Positions 36,330 through 44,491 of a DNA stretch of 64,000 nt are shown piece after piece. Position 1 is the first letter of the stretch; every line of letters starts with the position of its first letter. The stretch lies in contig NZ_MJAJ01000012.1 in assembly GCF_001746365.1 (NCBI RefSeq), positions 92,375-156,374 of the forward strand. The letters are read 5' to 3'. This DNA is from Streptomyces sp. LUP30. Lineage in GTDB: Bacteria; Actinomycetota; Actinomycetes; Streptomycetales; Streptomycetaceae. Under the pieces are notes generated by a model. The model worked only from the letters and a program-made list of their open reading frames with translations, was not told the origin of the DNA and searched no databases. Position numbers and translations under genes: made by a program.

Positions 36330-39293
36330 TCACAGGGCCCGCGTCGCGTAGGCCCTGACGTCCGCGTCGGTGTCCGTCGTGGCCGTGGCGAGGGCCGCCC
36401 GGGCGGCTTCCGAGCCACGGTGCCGGGTCAGGGCAAGGACGGAGGCCTTGCGGACGTCGGCGTTCGGGTCGGCCAGGGCCTTGGCCAGGACGGGGACGGC
36501 CGTGTCGGCGTGGGCCACGGACAGCGCGGTGGCGGCGCCGGCCCGCACCTGCCAGGCCGGGTCGGACAGCGCGGTCACGGCCCGGGCGGCGAGCGGCGCC
36601 GGGCAGCCGGTGGCGCCCAACGCGCCGTAGGCGGCGGCCCGCACGAGGGCATCCGGGTCGCCGACGAGAGCGACCAGCGCCGTGTGCACGGCGTCGGGCT
36701 CGGCAGCGCCGCCCGCGTCGGCGCCCACCACGGTATGGGGCCCGGTGGCGGGAGCGCGGTCGTCGCCCTGGGCGGAGCCGGTCGACGGACCTTCGTCGGG
36801 ACCGTCGTTCAGGGCGCTGTCCGGGCCGTCGTCCGGGGTGTTGTCCCGGCTGTCGTCCGGGGTGTCGCCGAGGCGGCCGGCGGCCACGGTGGCCAGGGAC
36901 TTGGCGATCGTGACGCGGACCTCACGGGACGGGTCGAGGGTGGCCGCCCGGGCCAGCTCGTCGGCGGCGTCGACGGAGACCAGGGCGCGGACGGCCTCGA
37001 TGCGGACGGCGATGTCGGCGTCGGTGAGGGCGCCGGCGAACAGGACGGCGTCACCGAGGCGCAGGGCGCGCAGCACGTCCAGGGCCGCGGCGCGGACCAC
37101 GGGGTCGGACTCGGCCAGCGCGGCGGCGAGCCCGTCCCGCAGGGCGGGTTCGGGCGGCAGGGTCTCGACGAGCTCCCGAAGCGAGGCCGCGGCGGTGGCC
37201 CGTACCTCCGCCGCGGTGTCGCGCAGCGCGGCGGCGAGCGCGGGGCCGGTGCCCGACGGCACCGTCTCGGTGAGGACGGCGACCGCCTCACGCCGGACGG
37301 CGGGCGTCGGGTCGGTCAAGTAGGAGAGCAGTGCGTCGAGTTCGGGCTCCTCCTCGGCGAGGGCCACGAGTTCGAGGAGACGGGAGGAGGACCGGAGGGA
37401 GGAGGACGGCTCGGGGTCGGGCCCGGACGGCGAAGCCGCCGAGGCGCCGCCCGCCCCCGGGACAGCCGCGCCGGAGAGCGCTTCGACGCCGGCGGCGACG
37501 GGCGCCACGTCCCGTGATCCGGCCGTGGCCACGTCCTCGGGGTGGACCTCGCCGATATGCCGTGAGGGACCGCCGACGGGGCTGAACTCGTCGACCGGAA
37601 CCAGATAGGGAGCCACGGGTCTGGCCGTGAACTCCATCGCACCGGAGGGGGACTTGTGCAGGTCGAGGTGGTGGAACCAGGAGTCGTCGTCGCGACGGGG
37701 GTGGTCGAGACGGTCGTGGTAGAGGCCCCAGCGGGACTCGGTGCGGGCCAGGGAGGCGCGCGCGGCCATCTCCGCGCAGTCGCGGATGAAGGTGACCTCG
37801 GCGCAGCGCATCAGCTCGTGCGGGGTGCGGGCGCCCATCTCGGCGATGTCGTCCCGCATCCGTTCGAAGGACTCCAGGGCCAGCGACAGCCGGGCGCCCG
37901 ACTTCGGCGGGGCCACGTAGTCGTTCACGAAGCGACGCAGCTTGTATTCGACCTGGGGCTGCGGCGGGCCGTCGGGGTTGCGCAGCGGGCGGTAGATCAG
38001 CTCGTGCGCCTCGCGCAGCTGGTCGGCGGGCAGTTCACCGTCGTACGCCGTGTACCGAGCCGCGTCCGCGCCCGCGAGGTCGCCGAAGACGAACGCGCCG
38101 ATCATGTAGTTGTGCGGGACACAGGCCAGGTCGCCGGCCGCGTACAGACGGGGGACGGTCGTGCGGGCGTGCTCGTCCACCCGCACGCCCGAGGCCGAGT
38201 GGCCGCCGCACAGGCCGATCTCCGAGATGTGCATCTCGATGTCGTGGGTGCGGTAGTCGTGGCCGCGACCGGAGTGGAAGGTGCCCCGGGTCGGCCGTTC
38301 GGTGGAGTGCAGGATCGACTCCAGGGAGCTGAGCGACTCCTCGGGCAGGTGGCTCAGCTTCAGGTAGACGGGCCCGCGGTCGCTCGCGACCTCCGCCGCG
38401 AACTCGGCCATCATCTGCCCCGACCAGTAGTCGGAGTCGACGAAGCGCTCGCCGTGCCGGTTGACCTGGTAGCCGCCGAAGGGATTGGCGACATAGGCGC
38501 AGGCGGGGCCGTTGTAGTCCTTGATCAACGGGTTGATCTGGAAGCACTCGATGCCGGTCAGCTCGGCGCCCGCGTGATAGGCCATGGCGTAGCCGTCGCC
38601 GGCGTTGGTGGGGTTCTCGTACGTGCCGTACAGGTAGCCGGAGGCGGGCAGCCCGAGGCGGCCGCAGGCGCCGGTCGCGAGGACGATCCCGCCCGCGCGG
38701 ACGGTGACGAACCGCCCGGTGCGGGTGTTGAAGCCGACCGCGCCGATGGCGCGCCCGTCCTCGGGCGAGGTCAGCACCCGCACCGGCATCACCCGGTTCT
38801 CGATGCGGATCCGCTCCCGCATCTCGCGCCGCCGCAACTGCCGGTACAGGACCTTCTTGACGTCCTTGCCCTCCGGCATGGGCAGCACGTAGGAGCCGGA
38901 GCGGTGGACCTGGCGGACCGCGTAGTCGCCGTGCTCGTCCTTCTCGAACTTCACGCCGTACGACTCCAGCCGCTGCACCATGGCGAAGCCGCGGGTGGCG
39001 GTCTGGCGGACGGTGGCCTGGTCGACGATGCCGTCGTTGGCGCGGGTGATCTCGGCGACGTAGTCGTCGGGCTCGGCACGGCCGGGGACGACCGCGTTGT
39101 TGACGCCGTCCATGCCCATCGCGAGCGCCCCGGAGTGGCGCACGTGGGCCTTTTCCAGGAGCAGCACGTCGGCGCCGCGCTCGGCGGCGGTCAGGGCCGC
39201 CATGGTGCCGGCGGTGCCGCCGCCGATGACGAGGACGTCGCAGGTCAGCTCCTCGGCGTCGCCGAGCGCGGGGATCTGCACAGGGGTGTCCAC
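36330..39293 (-). CDS. AprA-like FAD-dependent reductase subunit fused to HEAT repeats
   Basis: 987 residues. Residues 1 to about 560 belong to the fumarate reductase/AprA flavoprotein family: Rossmann motif VLVIGGGTAGTMAALTAAERG, VRHSGALAMGMDGVNN, ECFQINPLIKDYNGPACAYV, and FAD-contact CGGHSASGVRVDEHARTTVP then LYAAGDLACVPHNYMIG. These match adenylylsulfate reductase AprA better than succinate dehydrogenase. From about 645 on there are HEAT-like repeats (LTDPTPAVRREAVAVL; SDPAWQVRAGAATAL; DPNADVRKASVLAL), split by an Asp/Gly/Pro-rich linker (about 845-905). The GTG at 39293 has AAAGG upstream and is 11 bases after the ABC ATPase. Its partner is likely the AprB-like ferredoxin of the same operon. 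Substrate unknown. Confidence 0.85.
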   Translation of the reverse strand: MDTPVQIPALGDAEELTCDVLVIGGGTAGTMAALTAAERGADVLLLEKAHVRHSGALAMGMDGVNNAVVPGRAEPDDYVAEITRANDGIVDQATVRQTATRGFAMVQRLESYGVKFEKDEHGDYAVRQVHRSGSYVLPMPEGKDVKKVLYRQLRRREMRERIRIENRVMPVRVLTSPEDGRAIGAVGFNTRTGRFVTVRAGGIVLATGACGRLGLPASGYLYGTYENPTNAGDGYAMAYHAGAELTGIECFQINPLIKDYNGPACAYVANPFGGYQVNRHGERFVDSDYWSGQMMAEFAAEVASDRGPVYLKLSHLPEESLSSLESILHSTERPTRGTFHSGRGHDYRTHDIEMHISEIGLCGGHSASGVRVDEHARTTVPRLYAAGDLACVPHNYMIGAFVFGDLAGADAARYTAYDGELPADQLREAHELIYRPLRNPDGPPQPQVEYKLRRFVNDYVAPPKSGARLSLALESFERMRDDIAEMGARTPHELMRCAEVTFIRDCAEMAARASLARTESRWGLYHDRLDHPRRDDDSWFHHLDLHKSPSGAMEFTARPVAPYLVPVDEFSPVGGPSRHIGEVHPEDVATAGSRDVAPVAAGVEALSGAAVPGAGGASAASPSGPDPEPSSSLRSSSRLLELVALAEEEPELDALLSYLTDPTPAVRREAVAVLTETVPSGTGPALAAALRDTAAEVRATAAASLRELVETLPPEPALRDGLAAALAESDPVVRAAALDVLRALRLGDAVLFAGALTDADIAVRIEAVRALVSVDAADELARAATLDPSREVRVTIAKSLATVAAGRLGDTPDDSRDNTPDDGPDSALNDGPDEGPSTGSAQGDDRAPATGPHTVVGADAGGAAEPDAVHTALVALVGDPDALVRAAAYGALGATGCPAPLAARAVTALSDPAWQVRAGAATALSVAHADTAVPVLAKALADPNADVRKASVLALTRHRGSEAARAALATATTDTDADVRAYATRAL

Positions 39294-39304
39294 CGGGGTG
39301 CCTT

Positions 39305-40165
39305 TCAGGTGCTCAGTGAGGTCAGGACGGCCCGCCGCAGGGCCACGCGCGCGGGGTCGTCGTGGGCGGCGCGGTCGCGTGGGCGCGGCACGTCCCGTAC
39401 GGCGACGAGGCGGCCCTCACCGAGGAGCGCCACGCGGTCGCCGAGGAAGAGGGCCTCGTCCACGTCGTGGGTGACGAAGACGACGGTCGCGCCGGTGCCG
39501 CGCAGCACTTCCACCAGCAGGTCCTGCATGCCGGCGCGGGTCTGGGCGTCGAGGGCGCCGAACGGTTCGTCCATGAGGACGGCGCGCGGGCCCGCGGCGA
39601 GGGCCCGGGCCAGTTGTGCGCGCTGGCGCTGGCCGCCCGAGACGCGGTGCGGCAACTGCCGCGCGCGGTCGGCGAGTCCGACGCGCTCGAGCCAGTCCGC
39701 GGCCTGCTTCCTGCGGTCCGTGCGCGGCGTGCCCTGGATGGCGAGGGGGAGTTCGACGTTGGCCAGCAGGGTGCGCCAGGGGAGGAGCGCGTCCTCCTGG
39801 AAGACGAGCGCGCGGTCCGCGGCAGGGCCCCCGATCGGCCGGCCGTCCTGCTCCACGGAACCCGCCAGCGCGGGCAGCAGCCCGGCCAGGGTGCGCAGCA
39901 GCGTCGACTTGCCGCAGCCGGAGGGGCCGACGACGGTGAGGATCTGGCCGGGCGGGACGTCGAGGTCGACGCCGGCCAGTGCGGCGGCGTCGGGGCGGCC
40001 GAGGGTGGCGGCCCGCAGGGTGAGCCGGGTGCCGCGCACGGCGGCCCCGGCGTCCTGGCCCGCGGCTCGGCCGGTGGTACGGCCGGTGGTTCGGCCGGTG
40101 GTCGGTCCGACGGATGTGCCGCTGGGCGTTCCGGACGTCTCACGGGTCTCAGACGAGGTGCTCAT
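39305..40165 (-). CDS. Nitrate/sulfonate-type ABC transporter ATP-binding protein
   Basis: 286 residues of the SsuB/TauB/NrtD family. Walker A VVGPSGCGKSTLLRTLAGLL, Q-loop VFQEDALLPWRT, signature VSGGQRQRAQLARAL, Walker B RAVLMDEPFGALDAQTR and the switch VTHDVDEALFL are all intact. The first 45 residues are an odd Thr/Gly/Arg repeat (TTGRTTGRTTGR) not seen in the family; a start nearer VRGTRLTLR would remove it, but no good start codon lies there. The ATG overlaps the permease by 17 bases. It should energise import by the neighbouring permease. Confidence 0.92.
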   Translation of the reverse strand: MSTSSETRETSGTPSGTSVGPTTGRTTGRTTGRAAGQDAGAAVRGTRLTLRAATLGRPDAAALAGVDLDVPPGQILTVVGPSGCGKSTLLRTLAGLLPALAGSVEQDGRPIGGPAADRALVFQEDALLPWRTLLANVELPLAIQGTPRTDRRKQAADWLERVGLADRARQLPHRVSGGQRQRAQLARALAAGPRAVLMDEPFGALDAQTRAGMQDLLVEVLRGTGATVVFVTHDVDEALFLGDRVALLGEGRLVAVRDVPRPRDRAAHDDPARVALRRAVLTSLST

Positions 40166-41030
40166 CGCGCGCCTCCTCGGGGTCGGTTCCGGTGGGGACG
40201 GCGGCGGGGGCCGCCGGCGCCGGAGCGGCCGGCTGCGGGCGGGGCGTCCGGGGCCGGCCGGAGGGGACGTACGACGTGCGGGGCAGCCAGCGGGTCAGCC
40301 GTCGGCCCAGGAGTTCCACGGCCGTGGAGGTGGCCCAGCCGAGCACGCCGATCGTGACCATGCCGACGAACACGCCCGGGTAGTCGACGACCGTGTAGTC
40401 CTGCCAGGTGCGGTAGCCGACGCCGTACTGGCCGGAGATCATCTCGGCGGAGATCACACAGATCCACGAGACGCCGAGGCCGACCGAGAGACCTCCGAAG
40501 ATGCCGGGCAGCGCGCCCGGCAGCACCACCGAGCCGAGGATCCGCCACCGGCCGCCGCCCATGGTGCGCACCGCCTCCTCCCAGCCGGGGGCCAGCGCGC
40601 GGACCGCGTGCCGGGTGGAGACCATGACGGGGAAGAAGGCGGCGGTGAAGGTGATGAAGACGATGCCCTGCTCGTTGGAGGGGAAGAGCAGGATCGCGAC
40701 GGGGACCAGGGCGATCGCGGGGATGGGGCGGACGACTTCGAGGATCGGCCCGAGCAGGTCCTCCGCGAGCCGCGAGCGTGCCACGAGCACGCCCGTGGCG
40801 ACGCCCACGACGGCGGCGAGGAGGAAGCCGGTGAGGATGCGGGTGAGGCTGTCGGTGAGGTCGGTCCAGTAGTCGTCGCCGGCCAGGCGGTCGGCGAAGG
40901 TGCGGGCCACGTCCGCGACCGTGGGGAACTGCGAGAAACGCAGCCACAGGTCGACGTTCAGGCTGGTCAGCAGCTGCCACAGACCGAGGGCGGCCGCCAC
41001 CGACGCCGCCCGCAGCGCATACCGGCTCAC
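40149..41030 (-). CDS. Nitrate/sulfonate-type ABC transporter permease
   Basis: 293 residues, SsuC/TauC-like, with about six transmembrane helices. The EAA-type loop that contacts the ATPase is WEEAVRTMGGGRWRILGSVVLPGALPGIFGGL. PFAM BPD_transp_1 features continue to AEMISGQYGVGYRTW. The C-terminal 45 residues are Pro/Ala/Arg-rich. The GTG at 41030 overlaps the stop of the binding-protein gene by GTGA, which sets the start. Substrate class is inferred from family only. Confidence 0.92.
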   Translation of the reverse strand: MSRYALRAASVAAALGLWQLLTSLNVDLWLRFSQFPTVADVARTFADRLAGDDYWTDLTDSLTRILTGFLLAAVVGVATGVLVARSRLAEDLLGPILEVVRPIPAIALVPVAILLFPSNEQGIVFITFTAAFFPVMVSTRHAVRALAPGWEEAVRTMGGGRWRILGSVVLPGALPGIFGGLSVGLGVSWICVISAEMISGQYGVGYRTWQDYTVVDYPGVFVGMVTIGVLGWATSTAVELLGRRLTRWLPRTSYVPSGRPRTPRPQPAAPAPAAPAAVPTGTDPEEARDEHLV

Positions 41031-42367
41031 GACGCACGCCCCAGGGCGTCGGCGTATGTGACGACCCGGGAGCCGCCGTGGGCGTCGGCGTAGGCCTGCG
41101 CGGTCGCCGGGGCGACGAACGGCAGGAGCGTCGTGCCGTCGGCCACCCAGACGGCCTTGTCGGCGAACCACAGCGTGCCGGTGGTGGCGTCGGGGACGTA
41201 GGCGGCGCGGATGCCGTCCTTGTGCAGGGCGACGTAGGCCAGCAGCGCGGCCGGAGTCGCGAAGGAGCGGGTCTGCGTGGCGCCCTTGGGCCACACCTCG
41301 CTCGCGGCGGGCGCCGGTGCGGCGGCGAGCTCGCGGGCGTAGGACGGGCCGAGCGCCTTCTTCAGGTAGCCGTCGTCGACGAAGGAGTCCACGTCGACGT
41401 CTCCGGTCAGTTTCGCCGCCTTCAGGATCGACACGTCCTCCTTGAGCGCGGAGACGAGCCGGGGCTTGACGGCCGTGTCGAAGGTGGAGATGCCGTGCGC
41501 GCCGTTGTAGAGGTAGACGACCTCGGCGGGCAGGCCGGTGGCCCTGGCGACGCTCTCGGCGGCCGCCACGGGGTGCTCGTTCAGGTAGTCCGTGGCCTGC
41601 GCCTGGGCCTTCAGGAACGCCTCCAGCACCGTCGGGCGGTTCTTCGCGAAGTCCTCGCGGGCGGTCACGCCGTGGAAGGTGGGCAGGTCGAGCTGGGCGC
41701 CGTCGTAGAGGGCCTTCGCCTTGCCCTGGTAGGTCAGCAGACCGGGCCAGGCGACGAACTGCGAGAGGGCGTCGGCGCTGCCCGCGGAGAGCGCCGACGC
41801 GCCGACGGCGGGCTGCTGGTTGAGCTTCTCGATGCCCTTGTCGGGGTCGATGCCGGCACGCTGCAGGGCGCGGACCAGGGTGCCGTCGGCGGCGGAGCCC
41901 ACGCTCGTGGAGACCTTCCGGCCCTTGAGGTCGTCGAGCGAGGCGAGCTTCGAGTCGGGCGCCGTGACGATGGTGTTGAGGCCGCCGCGCAGGTTGTAGC
42001 CGGTGACCGACACCAGGTGGGTGGGCTTGCCGAGTTGCCGGCCGCGGGCCGCGTTGATGAGGAGCGGGAAGTCGCCCATCGAGCCGATGTCGATCTTCCC
42101 CGCGGTCATCTGGGCGGTGATGGGGGCGCCGGTGGCGTAGTCCTGCCAGTCCACCTTGTAGGTCCTGCCGTCGCCGAGGGCGTTCAGCTGCTTCTCGAAG
42201 TAGCCGAGGGAGCGCAGGAGGGTGCCTGCGGTGACCGTGTTGATGGTCTTGGACTGGTAGCCGACGGTGACGGTGACCGTGGAGCCGCTACCTGCCTGGG
42301 CGCTGCCGCATCCGGCGAGGGGAAGCAGAAGGAGGGCGGCGGACGCGGCGGCTGTTCGGGGTTTCAT
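41027..42367 (-). CDS. ABC transporter substrate-binding lipoprotein (SsuA/NrtA-like)
   Basis: 446 residues. The signal MKPRTAAASAALLLLPLAGCG ends in a lipobox (LAGC), so the mature protein is anchored outside. Lobe signatures of the nitrate/sulfonate/taurine binding family are seen: VTVGYQSKTINTVTAG, AQMTAGKIDIGSMGDFPLLINAA and LKGRKVSTSVGSAADGTLVRAL. The last 120 residues (from about SYARELAAAPAP) extend beyond the usual 320-residue length and end in a separate small domain. It lies 15 bases after the ferredoxin gene, an unusual association for a solute-binding protein. The ligand is probably a small anion or sulfonate; that is inference. Confidence 0.9.
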   Translation of the reverse strand: MKPRTAAASAALLLLPLAGCGSAQAGSGSTVTVTVGYQSKTINTVTAGTLLRSLGYFEKQLNALGDGRTYKVDWQDYATGAPITAQMTAGKIDIGSMGDFPLLINAARGRQLGKPTHLVSVTGYNLRGGLNTIVTAPDSKLASLDDLKGRKVSTSVGSAADGTLVRALQRAGIDPDKGIEKLNQQPAVGASALSAGSADALSQFVAWPGLLTYQGKAKALYDGAQLDLPTFHGVTAREDFAKNRPTVLEAFLKAQAQATDYLNEHPVAAAESVARATGLPAEVVYLYNGAHGISTFDTAVKPRLVSALKEDVSILKAAKLTGDVDVDSFVDDGYLKKALGPSYARELAAAPAPAASEVWPKGATQTRSFATPAALLAYVALHKDGIRAAYVPDATTGTLWFADKAVWVADGTTLLPFVAPATAQAYADAHGGSRVVTYADALGRAS

Positions 42368-42382
42368 CGGGGTTCGGGCCTT

Positions 42383-42610
42383 TCACCGGAGCAGGTAGGG
42401 CATGTTGACCGTGACGGCTCCGGTGGGACAGCGGGCCGCGCACGGGCCGCAGTACCAGCACTCGTCGACGTGCATGTAGGCCTTGCCGTTGCTCTCGTCG
42501 ATGGCGAGGGAGTCCAGCGGGCACATGTCCACGCACAGGGTGCAGCCGTCGATGCACTTCGACTCGTCGATGGTCACGGGCACGTCGGCCCGCTGGGGCG
42601 CCAGGGTCAT
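42383..42610 (-). CDS. AprB-like two-[4Fe-4S] ferredoxin
   Basis: 75 residues with two clusters: CIDGCTLCVDMCP and CWYCGPCAARCP. The intervening KAYMHVDECWYCGPC resembles the beta subunit of adenylylsulfate reductase (AprB), where the Trp next to the cluster cysteine is part of the electron path to AprA. It is shorter than AprB because the C-terminal tail that wraps AprA is missing; it stops soon after the second cluster with YLLR. The ATG at 42610 has GGAG at good spacing. It follows the GntR gene by 31 bases. It should pass electrons to the flavoprotein five genes away in the operon. The pairing is inferred. Confidence 0.88.
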   Translation of the reverse strand: MTLAPQRADVPVTIDESKCIDGCTLCVDMCPLDSLAIDESNGKAYMHVDECWYCGPCAARCPTGAVTVNMPYLLR

Positions 42611-42641
42611 GGCTGTCTCCAGAGAAGTCCCGGGAAAGGGT

Positions 42642-43442
42642 TCAGAGCGAGCGGTGGAGCAGACCGCCCATCGAGATGCGGTCACCGCGGAAGCGGATGA
42701 ACTCCAGGTCCACCGGGCGGCCGTCGGCGAGGTGGGTGAGGCGTTCGAGCATCAGGAGGGCCGCGCCGCGCGGCGCCTCCAGGACGGCGGCGGAGTGGGC
42801 GTCCGCGGTCACGGCCTCCAGGGTGATCTCGGCGTGGCCGAGACGCTGCCCGGTGAGGGCCTCCAGGAGCCGGAAGACATCGGTGTTCTCCAGGTCGGCG
42901 CCGAGCAGGTCGGCGCCGAGGTCGAGCGGGATGTAGGTGAGGTCGAGGGAGAGGGGGACGCCGCCCAGCCGGCGCAGGCGTTCGATGTAGAGGACGTCGG
43001 CGCCGGGCTGGACGTGGAGGCGGTCGGCGACCGGGGCGGGCGCGGCGACGGGGCCCATCGTGCGGACCTCGTTGGTCACCTGTCCGTGCTCGTGCAGGGT
43101 CTCCGCGAGGCCCATCAGGCGGTCCAGACCGTGCGGGTACTTCTGCGCCACGACGACCGTGCCGACGCCGGGCAGACGTTCCACCAGGCCCTCCGCGCGC
43201 AGCAGGTCGAGTGCCTGCCGGACGGTGTTGCGGGAGGCGCGGTAGTCGCCGGCGAGCGTCGACTCGTGGGGGAGCGTGCCCGCCGGGAAGCCGCCGGTGA
43301 GCAGCTGGCGGCGCAGGATGTCGGCGAGCTGACGGGCCTGGTCCGCGCGCAGCCGACGGCGCGCACGGTGGGCGGCGACGGTGGTCGCGCCCTGGCCGGC
43401 GTGCTCTCGGATGCGGTCGCTGGATGGCATGGTTCGAACCAT
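42642..43442 (-). CDS. GntR/HutC-family transcriptional regulator
   Basis: 266 residues. After a basic N-terminal stretch the winged helix-turn-helix (LADILRRQLLTGGFPAGTLPHESTLAGDYRASRNTVRQALDLLRAEGLVERLPGVGT in the family layout) is followed by a UTRA ligand-binding domain (about residues 110-265), ending with FIRFRGDRISMGGLL. UTRA domains bind small effectors, so it should sense the substrate or product of this locus. It is the first gene of the operon. A 14-bp palindrome overlaps its start, which suggests autoregulation. The ATG at 43442 or the one at 43430 (MPSSDRI) could be used; no Shine-Dalgarno decides. Confidence 0.9.
   Translation of the reverse strand: MVRTMPSSDRIREHAGQGATTVAAHRARRRLRADQARQLADILRRQLLTGGFPAGTLPHESTLAGDYRASRNTVRQALDLLRAEGLVERLPGVGTVVVAQKYPHGLDRLMGLAETLHEHGQVTNEVRTMGPVAAPAPVADRLHVQPGADVLYIERLRRLGGVPLSLDLTYIPLDLGADLLGADLENTDVFRLLEALTGQRLGHAEITLEAVTADAHSAAVLEAPRGAALLMLERLTHLADGRPVDLEFIRFRGDRISMGGLLHRSL
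43429..43442. promoter_or_regulatory. Palindrome at the start of the GntR gene
   Basis: ATGGTTCGAACCAT is a perfect 14-bp dyad whose outer bases are the two candidate ATG codons of the regulator gene. GntR proteins bind dyads of this kind, so this is a candidate autoregulatory operator for the whole operon. Confidence 0.5.
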
Positions 43443-43552
43443 AGCGAGAAGGTAGGGAAAGCAGTGTTGCCAGAGTGTTGCGCCACCTGTGGGGACGTCA
43501 GATAGCCGGCTGACCTGCTAAAACGTGTGGTCGACGAGCAAGATCTGCCAGC

Positions 43553-44491
43553 TCAGGACAGCGCGGCCAGGCCGGGGACGAACGTGATCAGCAGGGGCAG
43601 CAGGGGCACCATCGCGGCCGCCGTGGTCGTCAGCGCGCGCTGTCTGCGCAGCAGGCGTGGCGGCGGCTGGAGAAGGCGGTCGACGCGCTCTCCGAGGAGA
43701 CGGCGGCTGGAGGCGCAGGAGAGCACGCCCCGGTGCTGGTTCAGCTCGATGAGGGCCAGCGCCGTCGTCAGATGACCGCAGCGGCGCGACGCCGTGTCGT
43801 CGGCGGCGAGTTCGACCAGGCGGTGGGTCTGGTCGCAGAAGTGGGCGAAGAGCGGGATGCGGGGGAAGCCGGTGGCCAGGGCGGTGGACAGATGGAGCAG
43901 CCAGTCGTGGTGGGCGCGGGCGTGGCCGCGCTCATGGGTGAGGACGGCGTCCAGCTGGTGGGAGGTGAGGCGGTGCAGGGCGCCGGTCGTGACGATCAAC
44001 TGGGCCGGGCTGCCGGGCATCCACCAGGCGTCGGGGTACTCGTCCTCCAGGACGAGGAGCGGGCCGCGGGCCGACGGCAGGCCGGCCGGGAGGTCGGGGG
44101 CGCGTTCCCGCAGCAGCGCCCTGGCCCGGCCGCGACGCCGGCGCGCCTCGAACAGCTCGCGGGCCAGCATCGCGGTGGTCCAGGCGGCCCCGCAGGCCAG
44201 CAGCAGGGTCAGCGCCGCCGACCACAGCGGTGCGGCCGACAGGTCGTACGCCTCGGTGACCGAGGGCGGCGCGGGCGCGAAAACCCGCGCGCGGACGGTG
44301 TGGAAGACAGCCGCGGCGCCCAGCACCAGGGCGGTCAGGCAGCACAGCAGGACCGTGGCGACCAGGCACTGCCACACCCACAGTCCCACCACCGGCTCCC
44401 GCTCGGGCCAGGCGGACCGGGTGAGAGCACGCGGGACCGGCACAGCGGCCGTCAGGGCGACGACGCTCAGCAGGAGCAGGCAGAGAGTCAT
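43553..44491 (-). CDS. M56/BlaR1-like membrane metallopeptidase
   Basis: 312 residues. Three or four transmembrane helices surround a cytoplasmic-side zinc-peptidase domain with the HExxH motif (THERGHARAHH, about residues 183-193). A third ligand probably lies in HRLVELAADDTASRR. The family includes BlaR1 and MecR1, which cleave the BlaI repressor after sensing beta-lactams, but no sensor penicillin-binding domain is present here. In streptomycetes such genes normally follow a blaI-type gene. None is found on either side, so the target is unknown. The ATG at 44491 follows a purine-poor leader. Confidence 0.85.
   Translation of the reverse strand: MTLCLLLLSVVALTAAVPVPRALTRSAWPEREPVVGLWVWQCLVATVLLCCLTALVLGAAAVFHTVRARVFAPAPPSVTEAYDLSAAPLWSAALTLLLACGAAWTTAMLARELFEARRRRGRARALLRERAPDLPAGLPSARGPLLVLEDEYPDAWWMPGSPAQLIVTTGALHRLTSHQLDAVLTHERGHARAHHDWLLHLSTALATGFPRIPLFAHFCDQTHRLVELAADDTASRRCGHLTTALALIELNQHRGVLSCASSRRLLGERVDRLLQPPPRLLRRQRALTTTAAAMVPLLPLLITFVPGLAALS

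Noticed and set aside
36330..39293. Succinate dehydrogenase or fumarate reductase flavoprotein subunit
   Set aside because: The FAD motifs are shared, but there is no SdhB or membrane anchor nearby, the active-site segments resemble AprA, and the partner is an AprB-like ferredoxin.
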